Assembly (NCBI RefSeq): GCF_023716485.1
Contig: NZ_CP092418.1
Span: 4,000,501-4,064,500, forward strand
Direction: 5' to 3'
Origin: Microbulbifer variabilis
Lineage (GTDB): Bacteria; Pseudomonadota; Gammaproteobacteria; Pseudomonadales; Cellvibrionaceae
Length of the DNA: 64,000 bases
In this document: in pieces, positions 46,816 through 55,487 of the stretch
Layout: each line of letters begins with the position of its first letter
Numbering within the stretch: position 1 is the stretch's first letter
The notes under the pieces: generated by a model
The model's database searches: none
What the model saw: only the letters and a program-made list of their open reading frames with translations
What the model was told of the DNA's origin: nothing
Translations under genes and position numbers: made by a program

Positions 46816-47396
46816 CCTATCCCTCAAGCACCCATTTAACACCACTTGGCAGAAACTGCCGCAAAAATGGCATTTTTAAGCGCTAGCAGATCCATTAGAT
46901 TAGTGCCAAATGGCCTACAGCTCCCTAAAACTAATACTTAAAGAATCTCTCAGCTTTAGCTAAATACTGGAGAAAAGACATCTGACAGCTAGCCCAGATG
47001 GCAATAAAGAAACTGCAAGCACTTAAAATTTTAACCAGTTCACAATTAGTAAGCACAAACTATTACGCTACTTTTGACGACAGCAAAGTTTTTCAGTGAA
47101 AATAGCAACCATTAGTAGTAGCAGTGATTACAATCATTCCACAGTAGGTATAAAGAACCTCAAACTTATTTACAGCCAGACTCCTAGTGAGCGCCCACTT
47201 CTCCCTTAGAGGGGGAAAATAGCCAGACTCTCTTGGCCTTGTAGAGCGAATCTCAAAGAATCTGGACAATAGCACTTGTAGGTTACTTTTATTGCTGCCG
47301 AGTGAGCAATCCCATCTGCAGCATTGAACTGCCAACAATTCTGGCAAGCAGCTCTAGCTCAGCACCCGACGCAACCCGGAGAAAAAGGACAAGATA
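46816..47396. other. intergenic region before the FHA gene
   Basis: About 580 bases without a convincing gene. The 255-base minus-strand frame here lacks a ribosome-binding site and protein-like composition. The region should include the promoter of the FHA protein gene. Confidence 0.4.
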
Positions 47397-48371
47397 ATGG
47401 CTTGCTTACAGCATCCAGATAGGGACCAACCCGTATACCTGATGGCACACCACACCATCGGCCGCCGTCAAGGGGCCGTGGATACCCGTATCACCAGTGC
47501 CGAAATCTCTGGTATTCACGCGGCCATTCAGTGGACCGGCACGCATTGGAATATTCGCGATCTTAGTCGCAATGGAACCTGGCTAAATGGCCAGCAACTG
47601 GTTCCAGCCAAGAGCTACCCATTGCAAACCGGCGACAAGATCTGTTTCGGGCGAGTCAATAACCCCGCTTGGATTGTCGAGAATCTCGACGCCCCAGAAA
47701 ATTTGTTGATTGACCTGAAGACTGGTGAAGCCCAGCTATTGGAGCAATACCACCTGCTACCGGACGAGAGCGAGCCCCTCGCCAGCTTGCATTTCAGCCC
47801 CGTTACCGCCCAATGGCAATACGAGTTTACTGGTAGCACCGGCGAAGGGGGCAGCAAGAGCATGGTCAATCACGGGGATCGTATTGATTGCGGCCTGCAG
47901 AGCTGGCAACTGTTTCTCGCCGACAACCAAGGGGCAACCAAAGAACTCTCTTTACAGCAGTTATCCATAACAGATTTCGGCCTGCGCTTCTCTGTCAGCT
48001 CCCACGAGGAACATGTACAACTGCAGCTGCAGCGAGAGGGTATGAAGCAGTCCCTGCCCGCACGCATTCACAACTACCTACTGCTGTACCTGGCTCGAGC
48101 ACGCTTCCGTGATATGCAAAACGACATGGATACAGACTCCCAAGGCTGGGTTTCCATCCAGGTAGCCACTCACGAGCTGGGCATAACCGTCAACCACCTG
48201 AACACCCAGATTTTCCGCGCACGCAAGCAGATCTCTGAATCCTTGCCAGATGCCGTAGATACCTCAAACTTAGTAGAGCGACGCTCCTGGGAAATCCGCC
48301 TGGGCTGCCACCAGTTTGAAATCTATAAAGGCACTCAATTGGAATCGAAGACCGAGCTGCAGGAAGCGTAA
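47397..48371 (+). CDS. FHA-domain protein with C-terminal helix-turn-helix-like region
   Basis: A 324-residue cytoplasmic protein; AAGGACAA precedes the start. The N-terminal FHA domain (about 17-90) keeps HTIGRR, EISGIHAAIQW and RDLSRNGTWLNGQQL, i.e. the Arg, Ser-x-x-His and Asn residues for phosphothreonine binding. The middle (about 100-205) is beta-rich. The end (about 210-310) has YLLLYLARARFRD, VSIQVATHELGITVNHLNTQIFRARKQI and RRSWEIRLG, resembling a winged-helix output domain. It lies 354 bases upstream of a Ser/Thr kinase gene, its probable regulator. A phospho-dependent DNA-binding role is inferred. Confidence 0.75.
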   Translation: MACLQHPDRDQPVYLMAHHTIGRRQGAVDTRITSAEISGIHAAIQWTGTHWNIRDLSRNGTWLNGQQLVPAKSYPLQTGDKICFGRVNNPAWIVENLDAPENLLIDLKTGEAQLLEQYHLLPDESEPLASLHFSPVTAQWQYEFTGSTGEGGSKSMVNHGDRIDCGLQSWQLFLADNQGATKELSLQQLSITDFGLRFSVSSHEEHVQLQLQREGMKQSLPARIHNYLLLYLARARFRDMQNDMDTDSQGWVSIQVATHELGITVNHLNTQIFRARKQISESLPDAVDTSNLVERRSWEIRLGCHQFEIYKGTQLESKTELQEA

Positions 48372-48403
48372 GGTCTTATCGCTATTTCTAGCTCAGCAAA
48401 GCC

Positions 48404-48441
48404 GATCTGTACCTATAGCGATCATCCTATAGGTACAGATC
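48404..48441. repeat. 15-bp perfect inverted repeat between the FHA and kinase genes
   Basis: GATCTGTACCTATAG (48404-48418) and CTATAGGTACAGATC (48427-48441) are perfectly complementary with an 8-base loop, 32 bases after the FHA gene stop. It is followed by TTAT but no T-run. It may be a terminator or an operator for the kinase gene. The following 284 bases up to the kinase show nothing else definite. Confidence 0.6.
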
Positions 48442-48725
48442 TTATGCCATCCCTTCGTCTGCTGTTATAAACAACAAAGCCTTTCCTGCCACATATGACT
48501 TTCCATCAGACTGAACTCACCTCACGGATTCGAGTACTGAAACTCTCACGCCTCTCCTCTTAAAGTAAAGACTTTTTAGACCTTAGGCAGTCTCTTTTTG
48601 CAACCGATAGCAATCCAAATGAAATGGAATAACGTGAACCATTTCCTCTGAAATGGAGACAGATAGCTTCACGAAAATGTACTATCGGGTAGAATCCCCT
48701 ATCCATCCGAAAAGAACTAAATACA

Positions 48726-51272
48726 ATGGACGTAGTTGCGCTGGAGAAAACTGAGGTATATCAAGGTCGCTATAGGGTAGAGCGCACCCTTGGCGCCGGC
48801 GGTATGGGTGTTGTTTATCTGGCTGAAGACGTAAAGCTGGGGCGCAAGGTCGCCATCAAGCAGCTGCGCTCTGATATGACCGGCAACTCTGCCGAAGCCC
48901 GTTTTCGCAGCGAAGCGCAATTATTAGCCAGACTGAACCACCCTAACATTGTACGTCTGTACGATGTTCTGGAGGAAGATCATAATATCGCTCTGGTTAT
49001 GGAGCTGGTTGAAGGGGTTACTCTCAAGGAGTGGATACGCGAACGTACCGCCACGCTAGCTGAGAAACTCGATTTACTGATGCAGATCTGCCAAGGGCTG
49101 GGTAAAGCCCACTGCCTGGGAATTATCCACCGGGACTTAAAGCCCGAGAATATCCTTGTCACCAATGATGGCGTAGCCAAAATTACTGATTTCGGAATCG
49201 CCAAAGCCCTAGACTGCGACCAGCAACTTACTAGGGAAGACCATATCGCTGGCAGTGTACAGGCCATGTCTCCCGAGCAGTTACAGGGTACAACCCTGGA
49301 TGCCCGCAGCGACCTGTTTAGCTTCGGCAGTATTGCCTATGAACTCTTGTGTGGACGTAAACCCTTTGAGCGTGGCGATAAGAGTGCACTGGCTTTTGCT
49401 CAACAAATTACCAGCAAGCCCCATATTCCACCGCAACAGGCCTGGCCAGAGATACCCAAACCACTTGCTGCGCTATTAGATCGACTTTTGGGCAAGCGCC
49501 CAGAGCAACGGCCAGAATCCGCAGAAAGGGTTTTTGAGGCACTGGAGCTGGTGAGAAAACATGGAATTGATGCGAATACTCAGCAATATTCTGAAACTGT
49601 TACTCAGCTACTAATCAAGCCCCATAAAAAACGTAGGAATATTTCTGTTACGCTGACAGCTTTAATAATAATTATTTTGTCGACAATTTGGGGCTGGCAT
49701 AAATATCTACAACTGACCCCACAGTATATAGCTGTTCTTCCTATAGAGTTTAATGGTGAAGTTCGTGGTCACAAGGATACGGAAGCACTAATAAAAGCGA
49801 TGGTTCGACAGGCATTGATGAGCACTCCATCGCAACTTAAATCCAGCGCACTGGTCAGCTTTGAGGCAAAGGGGGAATCTAACTTAGATCAACAACTGCA
49901 AAATCTCAAAGATAAGGGAGTAACTGACGCCCTTCGTGCCCGTCTGGCTTGTGTGCAAACCCGCTGCAACATCGAACTTCAAAGAATTGACCCTACTGAT
50001 ACACAGGTAAAAGGACAAACAAGCTTTGTTTTCCTTAGTTCGGCACAACAGGAAGCACATTACACTATTAGTAATAGCATGCTTGAGCTTTTTCCTAACA
50101 ACTACCGGCTGGGAAAAGTTAGTCAAACCAAGATGGAGCCTCTTGATTACGAGCTATACTTAAATACCCTTACCCATGGAACTGGGTCTATTCCCAAATT
50201 ACTCTCTCTGGATGACCTAGAGGAGTTAATATTCAAATACCCAAACAATATCAACTTATATACATTATATGCTCGGGAAGCCCTTAACAGATACATCCAC
50301 ACCAACAATAAAAAACACCTTACTAAGGCCCTAAAAATTTTTGCGAATGCGGAAATTGCAGAGTCACATAGGACGGCTATTCTTGAAGCAAAACTTACCA
50401 TTCTTTCTGTCAGCACAGACAAACAAAGGTTCGAGTCAGTCCTTAAAAAGCTGCAAAATAAAGGGCACCCATCCGCCAACCTTCTTGCAAAATTTGCCCG
50501 TTTCCAATACTTACAAGGTAACTATGAGCAGGGACTAAGCTACGCAAAAGAAGCTGCTGAATTAAGCCCTTCACCAAACAACCTATATTTAGTAGCCATC
50601 AATAAGATGGCAATCGGCGATTACGACTCAACCAGAAGGGCATTAATAAAATTAATTAAACATTCCCCAAATTATTGGGGAGCTTATGCACTACTTGGCA
50701 CAATTGAGCTAGAAAAAGGAAACTTAGAGCTCGCCGAAAAGGCAATTAAGTCAATCCCCAAAAACCAAAGAAGCTGGCGTATGAAATCCAACTTAGGAAT
50801 AGTTTATTTTCTAAAAGGTAATCTCACTCTAGCTCTAAAAACTTATCAAGACGTCTTAGAATCCTCTCCAGATAACATCCACCTAATAATCCAAGTTGCT
50901 GAAACTTATTCAGCTCTTTCTGATCACATTAATGCCGAAAACTATTACAGAAAAGCTTTAGAATTAACGAGCAATAGTTCTGCACTTGAAGAAAAACAAT
51001 TTCGCGCACAAGCTTTGGCAAATCTAGGGATGACTCCCGAAGCAATTGCTCTTATTAAAGAATTGCTCAGAGAGTCTCCAGATGATACCTATGTAAAATA
51101 TTCTGCTGCGCAAGTATACGCATTAGCAGGTGAATTACAGTCAGCTACCTACCATTTAGAGCAGCTTACAGCTCAAGGAATGGGTACAGTATGGTTTTCT
51201 CTACCTGCATTTCAACAGCTCTGCTCCCAACCTCAAACCTCATCCAAGATAGTACTTGCAATTTGCGATTAA
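48726..51272 (+). CDS. membrane Ser/Thr protein kinase with C-terminal TPR region
   Basis: An 848-residue receptor-type kinase. The Hanks-type kinase domain (about 16-275) is complete: LGAGGMGVVYLAED (ATP loop), VAIKQL (catalytic Lys), HRDLKPENIL (catalytic Asp) and DFGIAKAL, with SPEQL replacing APE-L. One membrane helix follows (about 301-322). The outer part starts with YIAVLPIEFNG, like TolB-N/adenylate-cyclase-linked domains, and continues as TPR repeats (about 500-840; GNYEQGLSYAKEAAELSP, GNLELAEKAIKSIP, GNLTLALKTYQDVLESSP). The second half is visibly AT-richer than the kinase half. It probably phosphorylates the FHA-linked proteins nearby. Confidence 0.9.
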   Translation: MDVVALEKTEVYQGRYRVERTLGAGGMGVVYLAEDVKLGRKVAIKQLRSDMTGNSAEARFRSEAQLLARLNHPNIVRLYDVLEEDHNIALVMELVEGVTLKEWIRERTATLAEKLDLLMQICQGLGKAHCLGIIHRDLKPENILVTNDGVAKITDFGIAKALDCDQQLTREDHIAGSVQAMSPEQLQGTTLDARSDLFSFGSIAYELLCGRKPFERGDKSALAFAQQITSKPHIPPQQAWPEIPKPLAALLDRLLGKRPEQRPESAERVFEALELVRKHGIDANTQQYSETVTQLLIKPHKKRRNISVTLTALIIIILSTIWGWHKYLQLTPQYIAVLPIEFNGEVRGHKDTEALIKAMVRQALMSTPSQLKSSALVSFEAKGESNLDQQLQNLKDKGVTDALRARLACVQTRCNIELQRIDPTDTQVKGQTSFVFLSSAQQEAHYTISNSMLELFPNNYRLGKVSQTKMEPLDYELYLNTLTHGTGSIPKLLSLDDLEELIFKYPNNINLYTLYAREALNRYIHTNNKKHLTKALKIFANAEIAESHRTAILEAKLTILSVSTDKQRFESVLKKLQNKGHPSANLLAKFARFQYLQGNYEQGLSYAKEAAELSPSPNNLYLVAINKMAIGDYDSTRRALIKLIKHSPNYWGAYALLGTIELEKGNLELAEKAIKSIPKNQRSWRMKSNLGIVYFLKGNLTLALKTYQDVLESSPDNIHLIIQVAETYSALSDHINAENYYRKALELTSNSSALEEKQFRAQALANLGMTPEAIALIKELLRESPDDTYVKYSAAQVYALAGELQSATYHLEQLTAQGMGTVWFSLPAFQQLCSQPQTSSKIVLAICD

Positions 51273-51763
51273 TTCTCTGCAGGCGGAGCTGGATCAACCC
51301 CGGCCTTAGGATCACCTGAAACAAAGTGCATTCCCGTGGCGGGGTCAACACACATCCATAGGAAGTTAAACCGATCAGGAATACGATCTTTATCCCTGAT
51401 TTTAATTATCAACTTGGTATAGTCTCCATCCACTTCCCTAGCTCGCGCACGGAATTGATGACGAAAATCTGGAGTTAATGCGATAATACCGTCCAACTTA
51501 TGGTCTTGCTTATAGCGAACAAATTCCAACTCACGACCTGGAACTTCAGATAGATCTAAGGTGATCCTTAAGGTAAGTACACCGCCCTTATGGGTTTTAA
51601 AAAGCATATTACCAAAATGCTCTTCTGGATTATCAGCATTAAATAGCGGCCAGTACTGCGGCTCACCATCTTTTTGCTCTCTGGGCCGCAAAACCAGATC
51701 CAGCTTCAAGCCCTCTTCAGGTACCTCGCACTCGAGTACGGGTAAATCGGCACAAGTGCTCAT
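51269..51763 (-). CDS. hypothetical soluble protein
   Basis: A 164-residue protein with no signal peptide or membrane helix, predicted mostly beta: LKLDLVLRPREQKDGEPQYW, GVLTLRITLDLSEVPGRELEF, and a C-terminal part FNFLWMCVDPATGMHFVSGDPKAG ending in acidic/Pro residues. I do not recognise its family with confidence. It converges with the kinase gene, the two stops overlapping by 4 bases. Presence at the edge of the signalling region does not prove a link. Confidence 0.6.
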   Translation of the reverse strand: MSTCADLPVLECEVPEEGLKLDLVLRPREQKDGEPQYWPLFNADNPEEHFGNMLFKTHKGGVLTLRITLDLSEVPGRELEFVRYKQDHKLDGIIALTPDFRHQFRARAREVDGDYTKLIIKIRDKDRIPDRFNFLWMCVDPATGMHFVSGDPKAGVDPAPPAEN

Positions 51764-51866
51764 CGTTCATCCCCTTGTAAGCATTTGTTATTTGGTGTCA
51801 TCCTAAGACGTTTTTATTCGTGTAAAATACGTCTGTGACTGCGTCATGATAACCAGTTCAGCTCTG

Positions 51867-51897
51867 AAAAAAAGCCGGCAGTATAGCCACTGCCGGC
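51867..51897 (-). terminator. intrinsic terminator for a leftward RNA
   Basis: On the minus strand GCCGGCAGT and ACTGCCGGC form a perfect 9-bp GC-rich stem with a 6-base loop, followed immediately by seven T. No protein gene ends at it, since the upstream neighbour on this strand is non-coding DNA. It therefore marks the 3' end of an RNA gene. Confidence 0.85.
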
Positions 51898-52179
51898 CCG
51901 GAATGATGGTCCCAACCATCGACGGTTACAACAACACTATCAAGAGCAAAATTTGGCATCCGTGCCTCGGGCAAGCTCATCCACAAGGTCCGACTAAGAC
52001 TCTGCACCCGTCGGTTCCAGCTTGTCCGCTCAGCTTGCGCTGATTCTTCCCGCTTCTCGCACCTCCGACAGTGCGAGAATACAAAATCCATCCGAAATGT
52101 TGTGGGGGCTGCCCATCCGTGGCAGGGAACCGCTTTCACAATCTCCCGTACCCCCTCAACTGGTAGCTACTTTACGAAT
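51867..52179 (-). ncRNA. candidate structured GGA-rich small RNA (CsrB/RsmB-like?)
   Basis: About 313 nt on the minus strand between a promoter-like element and an intrinsic terminator. It contains about 12 GGA motifs, roughly twice to three times chance, several in hairpin loops: CTGCC-ACGGATG-GGCAG (52109-52125), TTCTCGCAC-TGTCGGAG-GTGCGAGAA (52054-52079) and GGCA-CGGA-TGCC (51955-51966). Other stems are GTTGAGGGGG/CCCCCACAAC (52151-52160 with 52099-52108), TCAGC-GCAA-GCTGA with a GNRA loop (52030-52043), CCGAC/GTCGG nested in ACAAG/CTTGT, and GATGGT-TGGG-ACCATC. This is the design of CsrA-sequestering RNAs. No GacA box was seen. Identity is inferred; it could be another structured RNA. Confidence 0.6.
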
Positions 52180-52185
52180 TCGGGA

Positions 52186-52213
52186 ATTACAGGTCTATCA
52201 CGGCCAATTACAA
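52186..52213 (-). promoter_or_regulatory. putative promoter of the GGA-rich RNA
   Basis: On the minus strand TTGTAA (52213-52208) and TGTAAT (52191-52186) are separated by 16 bases and resemble -35 and -10 elements (4/6 and 5/6 matches). Transcription would start near 52179. The match is moderate. Confidence 0.4.
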
Positions 52214-52297
52214 GGAATTACACGCCAAGTATTTTATCCTTTCACTTAGGCTGTTAGAGTCATCTAATAACAAAAAGCATCACCTGATGAGGATACG

Positions 52298-54079
52298 ATG
52301 GAAGCGAATCTCGAAGATGTAAAAATTCTCTCTCCCCGACGCAACAGCACTGAGGCCACTAATATTGCGGAGCTTGCTCGGGAGCAACTCCAGCATTTTT
52401 GTATTGATCGGGAGTCGGAGCACGGGCGTTTACTGGAGCAAACTGCGGCACTGTTATATCAAGCACAGGGCAACTTGAACCAGCTGTGGAGTCAGGTAAG
52501 CGAAACTCTGAACCGATTGGATCGGTCCGACAAGATTGCCTACTTCAATGCCAAGCGCTTTATGAGTTTCCAGCTGGCAAAACTATTGGACACCCTTCAA
52601 AATCCGTTGCGCGCCAGCTTTCAGAGTCTGCAGGGAGATGATTTCAATATCACCACCCGCGGTGGCTACCCACTGTTCGATAATATCCCGGCGATTTTTT
52701 CTGCTACGCCGGTGATTGCACGCACCGCCACTTATATCTATGCCTGTACCGAGTGGGTAGACGACGCCTTCCGCGGCCGTGAACCCAGCCACGATATCTA
52801 CTCGCGCCTACTCAACCCTACCTCGATCTCCCTGGCCAACGCCATTGTGGATTTGGAGTGCGGACCGGCAGCCAATGAGTATATGGCCTGGAACTTCAAT
52901 TCCGGTATGGCCGCCATTGACGCACTACTCTCCAATCAGCTGCGCCGCGACGATATTTTAATCGTCTCACGCAATATCTATGGCGGCGTACACCAGCTCT
53001 TACAGGATTTTTATGCTCGACCAGACAAACTGGCGATCCAGCTGGTTTGGTTTGACGGCACCAGCGGTAAAGACTTCGAAAAACTACTGGCCGACACACA
53101 GCGCGATTACGCCGATGCCCTTCAGCAAGGCTCCAGTCTCCACGTCTATATCGAATCGCCCTGCAACCCCCACGGTATCATGTTGGACGTACCCGCTATC
53201 TGTAAGGCTGCACACCAGGAAAATATTCTGATCAGCCTGGATGCCACCCTGGCCACCCCCTTCCTCTACCAACCACTGCGACGCCAAGATCGCGAGGAGC
53301 GTCCAGACTTTGTTGTGCACTCCTACACCAAAGACATTGGCGGCACCGGTGCCGCAACCGCTGGCGTGGTGATTGGGGAAAACCACCGTATGTTTATTCC
53401 CAAGGGCGACAGTGCCAAGGGGCTGAACTGGGATCAGTGCATGTTCTGGGATGTGTATTACATCAAAGGCGCTTTCCTAGATGCGGATAAAGCCTGGGAG
53501 GTGCACTGTGGTATGCGCACTCTGGAAATGCGTATGTTGACCAAGTGTATCAATACCCAGTGCCTCAGCCATTTCTTCGCCAGTCACAGCAAAATTCGTG
53601 TGAACAGCCATGCCGTGGAAAGCCATCCGAACGCGAAGCTACGCAAAGCCTTGATGCGCTATCAGCTGCCAACCCCATTATTTAGTATTGATATGGAAGC
53701 GGCACAGATTCCCACAGAGGCTTTCAAAAGTTTCTTCGATGCGCTGGAGCCCGCATTTGGACAGATGGTAAGCCTGGGGCAGACCAATACCATGGTACTT
53801 TGCCCCGCACTCACTTCTCACTCCGAACTTTCTCCTCAGGCCATGGAGGCGGCGGGTATATTCGCAACCACAATCCGAATATCGGTGGGAGATGAAAATA
53901 TGGCCCAGCTAGCGGCTCATGTGATCAGCTGTGCGCGCCTACATCTGGACCCGGTCAGCCCTGGGTTTAGTGAGGGCTTTATCTCACCGCAGGAAGCGGA
54001 TGCTACCTTCACCCGCTTCTATCTGGAATCGCATAAAAAAGTTGTAGAAGCACAACCGAAAATCACCGACTACCTGTAA
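52298..54079 (+). CDS. PLP-dependent Cys/Met-metabolism-type enzyme with long N-terminal extension
   Basis: A 593-residue fold-type I PLP enzyme. AGGA precedes the start. The PLP domain begins near residue 165 (YSRLLNPTSISLANAIVDLE, then NFNSGMAAIDALLS) and has IYGGVHQLLQDF, YIESPCNPHG, ISLDATLATP and the Schiff-base Lys in HSYTKDIGGTG (about 348). These match the cystathionine synthase/lyase and methionine gamma-lyase group. About 160 residues precede the catalytic domain, absent from ordinary 400-residue members. No neighbour gives the substrate. It is the first plus-strand gene after the structured RNA. Confidence 0.82.
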   Translation: MEANLEDVKILSPRRNSTEATNIAELAREQLQHFCIDRESEHGRLLEQTAALLYQAQGNLNQLWSQVSETLNRLDRSDKIAYFNAKRFMSFQLAKLLDTLQNPLRASFQSLQGDDFNITTRGGYPLFDNIPAIFSATPVIARTATYIYACTEWVDDAFRGREPSHDIYSRLLNPTSISLANAIVDLECGPAANEYMAWNFNSGMAAIDALLSNQLRRDDILIVSRNIYGGVHQLLQDFYARPDKLAIQLVWFDGTSGKDFEKLLADTQRDYADALQQGSSLHVYIESPCNPHGIMLDVPAICKAAHQENILISLDATLATPFLYQPLRRQDREERPDFVVHSYTKDIGGTGAATAGVVIGENHRMFIPKGDSAKGLNWDQCMFWDVYYIKGAFLDADKAWEVHCGMRTLEMRMLTKCINTQCLSHFFASHSKIRVNSHAVESHPNAKLRKALMRYQLPTPLFSIDMEAAQIPTEAFKSFFDALEPAFGQMVSLGQTNTMVLCPALTSHSELSPQAMEAAGIFATTIRISVGDENMAQLAAHVISCARLHLDPVSPGFSEGFISPQEADATFTRFYLESHKKVVEAQPKITDYL

Positions 54080-54188
54080 AAAGCTCAAACGCGGGCGCGC
54101 AGCAATTATCCCCTGCCGTGGCCCGCTTGTTGCACTACCCTATATCCCGTAGTATCACCGCTTCTGTCCATAATTTAATCAAACAAAA

Positions 54189-55487
54189 ATGCCGAATTTT
54201 TCTGCCCACTTTCTGGCCTGGGTGCTCTTCTGTCTCTCAACTCTGGCGCTGGCACAGGGATATGAGCAGCTTTACAGCGACTATCGCGGTAGCCTTTATC
54301 AAATACGCTTAATTGAAAAATCTTCTAATTCGAAAGCCGGGCTCGGCTCAGGATTCCAGATTTCCGCCGATGGTCTACTCGCCACCAATTACCACGTTGT
54401 CGCGCAAGCAGTTAGCGATCCGGATAAATATATACTGGAATATCTTTCAACCGATGGCACCAAGGGCACCCTGGAGCTCTTGGATATCGATGTCGTCAAC
54501 GACTTGGCGCTATTGCGCCAGGACAAGCCAGGCAAAGAATACTTGCAACTCGCCACCGAAACCCCTAAGCAAGGCGAAACCATAGTCTCCCTCGGTAATC
54601 CTCTGGATCTAGGGATGACCCTGATCCCTGGCACTTACAACGGTATCGCCGGAGGTAGTTTTTACGATCGTATTCATTTTGCCGGTTCTATTAATCCCGG
54701 CATGAGTGGTGGCCCGGCTATTAATACTCGCGGCCAAGTAGTGGGGATCAATGTGGCAACTGCCGGTAACCAGGTAAGCTTCCTGGTTCCGGTGGATAAA
54801 CTGATCAACTTGTTAAAGCACTTCCATCAACGCAATGTGGCACTGGACCTACAAAAGGTCACCTACCAGCAGCTGCTCGACAATCAACAGCGTATTATCG
54901 ACTCCATTCTGGAGGCGGACTGGCAGCGCCGCTCCCTCGGCGAGGCCAAGGTTGTTGGGGAAATAGTGCCCGCCATTAAGTGCTGGGGCAACAGTGAGGA
55001 AGATAGCGACAATCCTATTAAACGCATCGATAAAGGTTGTACTGGGCAGGATGTGATTTTTCTCTCCGACGACTTTAACACCGGTCGAGTGGAGTACGAG
55101 TTTTTCTGGCTCGAATCTGAAGGTCTTCTACCGGCACGCTTTTATGCGGAATACGAGCATCAGATGAGCACTTTTTATCCTGGCAACAGTGCCGGTGAAG
55201 ATGATGTCACCAACTTCCGCTGCCGCCAGAACTTTACCTCCCAGCCGCGCAATGGCAATGGCCCCGTATCCAAACCAGAGCGCAGTAAAAAACCGCTAAT
55301 TAGCCGCACCAGTTACTGTGTAAGACGCTATAAAAACTTCCCCGATCTATACGATATCTTTTTCTTGAGCCTCAGCGTGGACCAAAAGAATCGCGCGCTG
55401 GTCAGCCACTTTACTCTATCCGGCTTTACCCGGGAGTCTGCCGACGCCTTTGCCGAGAAGTTCACGAGCGAAATCCAATGGCACTGA
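54189..55487 (+). CDS. secreted trypsin-like serine protease
   Basis: A 432-residue protein with a signal peptide (about 1-22, TLALAQ). The chymotrypsin-fold domain (about 30-220) has the triad His in LATNYHVVAQ, Asp in DVVNDLALLRQ and Ser in INPGMSGGPAINT, as in HtrA/Deg-like proteases, but no PDZ domain follows. The C-terminal part (about 225-432) is unrecognised and has several Cys (KCWGN, KGCTGQD, FRCRQN, SYCVRR). Its end overlaps the membrane FHA gene by 10 bases. A role in envelope proteolysis within a phospho-signalling operon is inferred. Confidence 0.85.
   Translation: MPNFSAHFLAWVLFCLSTLALAQGYEQLYSDYRGSLYQIRLIEKSSNSKAGLGSGFQISADGLLATNYHVVAQAVSDPDKYILEYLSTDGTKGTLELLDIDVVNDLALLRQDKPGKEYLQLATETPKQGETIVSLGNPLDLGMTLIPGTYNGIAGGSFYDRIHFAGSINPGMSGGPAINTRGQVVGINVATAGNQVSFLVPVDKLINLLKHFHQRNVALDLQKVTYQQLLDNQQRIIDSILEADWQRRSLGEAKVVGEIVPAIKCWGNSEEDSDNPIKRIDKGCTGQDVIFLSDDFNTGRVEYEFFWLESEGLLPARFYAEYEHQMSTFYPGNSAGEDDVTNFRCRQNFTSQPRNGNGPVSKPERSKKPLISRTSYCVRRYKNFPDLYDIFFLSLSVDQKNRALVSHFTLSGFTRESADAFAEKFTSEIQWH

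Noticed and set aside
47093..47347. 84-codon minus-strand open frame between the yceI-like and FHA genes
   Set aside because: No ribosome-binding site, Cys/Arg/Ser-rich composition with no protein pattern, and start codons poorly placed. Likely chance.
51858..52139. 93-codon minus-strand open frame
   Set aside because: It runs through the hairpins and terminator of the structured RNA candidate, has no clear ribosome-binding site and reads like random sequence.
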